Assembly: GCA_016191785.1 (NCBI GenBank)
Contig: JACPVJ010000009.1
Span: 1-47,148 of the forward strand
DNA from: Myxococcales bacterium
GTDB taxonomy: Bacteria; Myxococcota_A; Polyangia; Polyangiales; Polyangiaceae
Direction of reading: 5' to 3'
DNA: 47,148 bases
Notes under the pieces: model-generated
Databases searched by the model: none
What the model was told of the DNA's origin: nothing
The model's input: the letters and a program-made list of their open reading frames with translations, nothing else
Position numbers and translations under genes: made by a program
Shown: one piece after another, positions 43,791 through 47,148 of the stretch
How the letters are laid out: every line of letters starts with the position of its first letter
Numbering within the stretch: the stretch's first letter is position 1

Positions 43791-45746
43791 TCAGTCCCTG
43801 GGCCGAATCAGCTGGAAGTAGCGCTGCACGTAGAAGCGATACCCCGGCGGGATCTGGTCTTCGTTCATCACGCGCTCGGCCACGGTCTTGTAGTCGGTGT
43901 AGACCTTCTTGTAACCGCGCCCGACGAAGCCGCGCTGCGCGGCTCCGTAGATCACCTGCGTCGAGGCCCCACCCTGGCCGGTGTCGGCGGCGGCGGCGGT
44001 CACCTCTTTGGTGCTGCCCTTCAGGTTGCTGGCCTCGCCCTTCAGGTTCTCGTCGTGGCCGGTGCCCCAGCTCTCGCCGCCCTTGCCCGCGCCGTCGCCG
44101 CCGGGCTTGTCCCCGCCCTGACCCTCACCTTGGCCTTGGCCTTGGCCCTGACCTTGGCCCTGACCCTGGCCTTGACCCTCACCCTGGCCCATTCCGGGCA
44201 TCGGGATGCTCTTGCCGCCGGAGCCCTTGCCGAGCGTGAGCTCGCCCTCACCGTCGCCGGGCTTCATGCCTTGGCCCTTCTTGCCCTGGCCTTGGCCGTC
44301 GTCTTCCCCGCCGTTCTGCCCGCCTTTGCCGCCTCGCGCCTTCTGACCGAACTTTAGCATGCGCTGCATGCGCTCTTTTCCGCCCTTGCCCTGCTGGCGC
44401 ATCACCTCGCGCATCTCTTGAAGGCGGCGCCGCAGCTCCTCCTTCTCTTGATCGGTCATCTCTTCCTGCGCCATCCGGTTGATGTCCTCGGCGGCCTTCT
44501 CGAAGTCCTCGGCCGAGGCCCCCATCTCTTTGAGCAAGTCCTCGGCGGCCTTGGCCAGCTCGCGATCCAGCTTGCTGAGCTGGCGCTGGGCGCGCTTGGC
44601 CTGGTCCTTCTCACGATCGAGGCGCTCGAGCTGCCGCTCTTTCTTCTTGAGCAGGCTCTTGTCGCTCTCTGAAAGCCCGCCGTCGTTCTCTTGCTTCTTC
44701 TTCAGCAGGCGCTTCTGCTCTTCTTCGGCCTTCTGTCGCTCGGCCTCGAGCTTCTTCAGGTTCTCGGCGCTCTTCTCGCTCGCCTTCTTCACTGCCTCGC
44801 GCAGCTTCTCGAGCTGCTCTTTGGTCGGCGGGTTCTTCTTGTTCTTCAGCTTCTCGGCCAGCTCGCGCATGGCCTTCTCGGCGTCGGCCAGGTTCTTCTG
44901 CGCCAGCTTCTCGGCCACGGGCTTGGCGAGGTCGCTCTTGTCCAGCTCTTGCGCCAGGCTCTTCAGCCCCTCTTCCAGGGCCTCTTTGTCGGCCTCGGCG
45001 CCCTTCATCAGCTGGCGCTCGAGCTCTTCCAGGCGCTTGAACACCTCGCTGCGATCGAGGCGCTTGTCGGCAATGTCTTCGATCAGCTGGTTGAACTTCC
45101 GCACGGCCGACTGGACTTCCGGATCTTTGCTCTTCTCTTCCAGCTCCTTCGCCATGTCCTTGAAGAGCTCGAGGTCGTCGGGGCTCATCACCATCGGCTC
45201 GATGGTCTTCTCGGGTGGCAAGATCTTGGTGGTACGCACCTCGAGCAGGGCGACGCCGACCAGCCCCGCGACCAAGAGGCCCACCACCGGCAGCTCGCGC
45301 GGCACGTGGAAGGGAGCAGCGCGGCGCGGCTTCAGCTCTTTCACGCTCACCACCGCGTCCTCGATGGCGATCTTCATCAGCGTGGACCGCTCTGCCTCGG
45401 GGAGCTCGGAGAACGACAGCGCGCTGGTGATGCGGTCGTGCAGGCCGTGGTGGCGATCGAGCGCGAGGGCGCCCAGGTGCGGGGGGCGAGCCCTGAGCCA
45501 GGCGTGCGCGGTCCCGACCAGGAACACCAGTACGGGCACGAGCCCGGCGAACCCCAGGGTCTGGATGGTGTCGGTAGGCGGGCGCGCGACCTTCACGTAG
45601 GTGAGGGCCCCTACGCCGTAGAGCAGCGGCAAGGGCAAGAGCAGGAACGCCCGGGACAGCGTCTGGTCGATGCGCAGGCGAAGCGCGGTCCAGCTCGCGG
45701 TGCGCCGCAGGCTCGTGAGGGAGGCGTCGCGGTCGGACGGATTCAC
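43791..45746 (-). CDS. membrane-anchored coiled-coil protein with Gly-Gln tract
   Basis: 651 residues starting with GTG. Two or three N-terminal TM segments (about 34-52, 63-80, 150-170), then some 270 residues of highly charged coiled coil (about 190-460), a low-complexity Gly/Gln tract (GQGQGQ repeats near 530-555) and a conserved-looking C-terminus (GAAQRGFVGRGYKKVYTDYK, ending YFQLIRPRD). The layout resembles DUF4175-type proteins found upstream of MoxR genes. It is 82 bases from moxR and is likely the operon's first gene. The coiled coil may be a periplasmic or cytoplasmic scaffold; topology is unclear. Confidence 0.82.
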   Translation of the reverse strand: MNPSDRDASLTSLRRTASWTALRLRIDQTLSRAFLLLPLPLLYGVGALTYVKVARPPTDTIQTLGFAGLVPVLVFLVGTAHAWLRARPPHLGALALDRHHGLHDRITSALSFSELPEAERSTLMKIAIEDAVVSVKELKPRRAAPFHVPRELPVVGLLVAGLVGVALLEVRTTKILPPEKTIEPMVMSPDDLELFKDMAKELEEKSKDPEVQSAVRKFNQLIEDIADKRLDRSEVFKRLEELERQLMKGAEADKEALEEGLKSLAQELDKSDLAKPVAEKLAQKNLADAEKAMRELAEKLKNKKNPPTKEQLEKLREAVKKASEKSAENLKKLEAERQKAEEEQKRLLKKKQENDGGLSESDKSLLKKKERQLERLDREKDQAKRAQRQLSKLDRELAKAAEDLLKEMGASAEDFEKAAEDINRMAQEEMTDQEKEELRRRLQEMREVMRQQGKGGKERMQRMLKFGQKARGGKGGQNGGEDDGQGQGKKGQGMKPGDGEGELTLGKGSGGKSIPMPGMGQGEGQGQGQGQGQGQGQGQGEGQGGDKPGGDGAGKGGESWGTGHDENLKGEASNLKGSTKEVTAAAADTGQGGASTQVIYGAAQRGFVGRGYKKVYTDYKTVAERVMNEDQIPPGYRFYVQRYFQLIRPRD

Positions 45747-46074
45747 GTGGGGCTCTCGACTTGACGGTTGTAACGCACGAAAGTTCCGTCCGCTTTCGCT
45801 CGGAGGGGGAGAAGGGAAAGATGGTAGCGCGTCCGCGGCGCGCCGGGGTGGCGCCGGGCGAGCGCGGCGCCCGGCCCGAAGGCCTGAGAGTCCGGGCTCT
45901 TACCGGGGTTTTCGCTACGACAAGTCGGTCTCATGGACCCGCCGGGGGCCGCGGCCCTTGGCAGCCGAGGAGGGTGAGGGCTCATCGCCGTCGTACGCCG
46001 GTGCGTGACGCGCTTGACCCGGCGCTCGCGGGTGGTCTCACATTGGGGCCCCAAGCAGGGAGCAGGAGCGACGG
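45747..46074. other. divergent intergenic region, MoxR operon / receiver-tail gene
   Basis: No gene is seen. It must carry promoters for both directions. TTGACG at 45771-45776 (+) could be a -35 hexamer, but no good -10 follows, so no promoter is called. AGGAG lies eight bases before the ATG at 46075. Confidence 0.5.
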
Positions 46075-47010
46075 ATGGCCAACGAGACGAAGACGCTGGT
46101 TCTGGTGGCGGATGACGAGCCGAGCACGCGCGCGCTCGTGGTCGGGCACTTGAAGCGCAAGGGCTATCGAGTCGTCGAGGCCTCGGATGGAGACGAGGCG
46201 TGGGCGCTGGCCCACGAACACCTGCCCGATCTGGTCGTGCTCGACGTGATGATGCCGGGGATGAGCGGCTGGGAGGTGTGCCGCAAAATCCGCGAAGCGG
46301 TCTCGCTGGCGCACACGGGTGTGGTGATGCTCACGGGGATCGGCGAGCACTTGAACGAGATGACGTCGCCGCTGTACGGCGCCGACGCCTACGTGGACAA
46401 GCCGTTCGAGTTCTCGGTGCTCGACGCGAAGGTGCAGCAGACCCTGGCGCGTCGCCGCAGCGGCGCCGTCGGCCGCGACGATGCTCCCGAGTCCGCGAAG
46501 GCGCGCCGGACGGAGAAGGCCGCGAGGGCGGCGGAGGCGGCCAAGCCTGCGAAGCCCGCGAAGGCAGCCAAGCCCGCGAGGGCAGCCAAGCCTGCAAAGG
46601 CAGCCAAGCCTGCGAAGCCTGCGAAGCCTGCGAAGCCCGCGAAGCCTGCGAAGCCTGCGAAGCCTGCGAAGCCCGCGAAGCCTGCGAAGCCCGCGAGGCC
46701 CGCGAAGCCTGCGAAGCCTGCGAAGCCCGCGAAGCCTGCGAAGCCTGCGAAGCCCGCGAAGGCCGCGAAGGCGGCGAAGGCCGCGAAGCCCGCGAAGGCG
46801 GCGAAGGCCGCGAAGGCGGCGGCGAAGCCTGCGAAGGCCGCGAAGGCGGCGGCGAAGCCCGCGAAGGCCGCGAAGGCCGCGAAGGCGGCGAAGGCCGCGA
46901 AGGCGGCGGCGAAGCCCGCGAAGGCCGCGAAGGCGGCGAAGGCCGCGAAGGCGGCGGCGAAGCCCGCGAGGGCAGCCAAGCCGGCCAAGGCCGGAGCGAA
47001 GCGGCGCTGA
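46075..47010 (+). CDS. response-regulator receiver fused to histone H1/AlgP-like tail
   Basis: 311 residues. Residues 1-125 are a complete CheY-like receiver: acidic pair Asp13-Asp14, phosphoacceptor Asp57 (LVVLDVMMPGMSG), Thr87 and Lys109 (VDKPFE). From about residue 141 to the end the protein is almost only Ala, Lys and Pro with a few Arg, in repeats of AKP and AKAAK, ending AGAKRR. Such tails bind DNA non-specifically in histone H1-like HctB and in AlgP of Pseudomonas. The protein probably binds DNA, or perhaps RNA or polyphosphate, in a phosphorylation-dependent way (inference). There is no standard HTH output. The start has a good AGGAG. The tail is encoded by repeats of GCGAAG-type hexamers that could vary in number. 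Confidence 0.93.
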   Translation: MANETKTLVLVADDEPSTRALVVGHLKRKGYRVVEASDGDEAWALAHEHLPDLVVLDVMMPGMSGWEVCRKIREAVSLAHTGVVMLTGIGEHLNEMTSPLYGADAYVDKPFEFSVLDAKVQQTLARRRSGAVGRDDAPESAKARRTEKAARAAEAAKPAKPAKAAKPARAAKPAKAAKPAKPAKPAKPAKPAKPAKPAKPAKPAKPARPAKPAKPAKPAKPAKPAKPAKAAKAAKAAKPAKAAKAAKAAAKPAKAAKAAAKPAKAAKAAKAAKAAKAAAKPAKAAKAAKAAKAAAKPARAAKPAKAGAKRR

Positions 47011-47028
47011 ACCACGCAGCGGCGTGGT
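47011..47028 (+). terminator. hairpin after receiver-tail gene
   Basis: ACCACGC-AGCG-GCGTGGT, a perfect 7-bp stem with 4-base loop, starting directly after the stop codon. It lacks a T-tract, so it is a candidate terminator or mRNA 3'-end stabiliser. Confidence 0.5.
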
Positions 47029-47148
47029 CCCTGTCGCTGAGAGCTCCACTCCGGCGCGCTTCGACGTGGTCGGGGTCGCTGAGAGCTCCACTCCGGCGCG
47101 CTTCGACGTGGTCGGGGTCGCTGAGAGCTCCACTCCGGCGCGCTTCGA
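47024..47148. repeat. 42-bp tandem repeats running off the window
   Basis: Three units starting at 47024, 47066 and 47108 (the last cut by the window end after 41 bases). Units 2 and 3 are identical as far as seen; unit 1 differs at three bases (CCTG for GGGG near its start). A period of 42 is a multiple of three and both strands stay open: VVGVAESSTPARFD on plus, ELSATPTTSKRAGV on minus. No start or known domain is attached, so coding status is unresolved. Confidence 0.85.

Noticed and set aside
46540..47000. Histone-like repeat region as non-coding minisatellite
   Set aside because: The frame is continuous from the receiver domain through about 150 codons to a stop, with Lys kept in register, so it is coding.
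45982..47133. Leu/Arg/Gly-rich minus-strand frame opposite the receiver-tail gene
   Set aside because: Its LRRLRGL repeats are simply the antisense reading of the AKP codons; the plus-strand receiver domain is unambiguous.

Overview
The window is about 47 kb of very GC-rich DNA with strong G/C preference at third codon positions. It carries many lipoproteins whose lipobox is followed by Gly/Ser/Thr or Asp/Gly linkers, a membrane-anchored eukaryote-like Ser/Thr kinase, a sigma-54 activator, hybrid histidine kinases and many von Willebrand A (VWA) proteins. This mix is typical of Myxococcota, most likely a Polyangia/Sorangium-type chromosome. The taxonomy is inference; no rRNA or tRNA gene was seen.

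Layout. 0.2-9.2 kb: mixed metabolic and envelope genes (DUF4874/DUF4832 lipoprotein, GuaB1-type IMPDH/GMP-reductase relative, DUF2007 protein with a zinc ribbon, acyl-CoA dehydrogenase, OPT transporter, small lipoproteins). 9.3-19.3 kb: a divergent tripartite efflux locus. The left arm encodes adaptor, RND pump, histidine kinase and a six-TM Ser/Thr kinase, with gaps or overlaps of no more than 10 bases. The right arm encodes a TolC-like channel and a sigma-54 response regulator. The shared control region holds two GGAC/GTCC dyads and one -24/-12-like element facing each arm. 19.3-20 kb: a gene-free stretch with five 38-39 bp tandem repeats.

20-25.3 kb: outer-membrane barrel, glutamate-cysteine ligase and kynureninase-like enzyme on the minus strand, then an LpoB-like plus COG3014-like lipoprotein pair on the plus strand. 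25.4-37 kb: two VapBC toxin-antitoxin modules. Each is bracketed by direct repeats made of the 3' end of an ordinary gene (a homocysteine methyltransferase relative for the first, a kelch-like gene for the second). Between them lie an M2 peptidase, a TSUP permease, a VWA lipoprotein and its Cys-rich partner, a hybrid kinase, an RlmN-like radical SAM enzyme and a Uma2-family protein.

37-45.7 kb: a five-gene MoxR/VWA operon (coiled-coil membrane protein, MoxR ATPase, DUF58, BatA-like protein, large VWA membrane protein), likely a chaperone/surveillance complex of the inner membrane. 46-47.1 kb: a receiver domain fused to a long Lys/Ala/Pro tail like histone H1 or AlgP, followed by a hairpin and 42-bp tandem repeats that run off the window.

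Most notable are the receiver-histone-tail fusion, the efflux locus carrying three signalling proteins with its sigma-54-like control region, and the repeated arrangement of VapBC between duplicated gene 3' ends.
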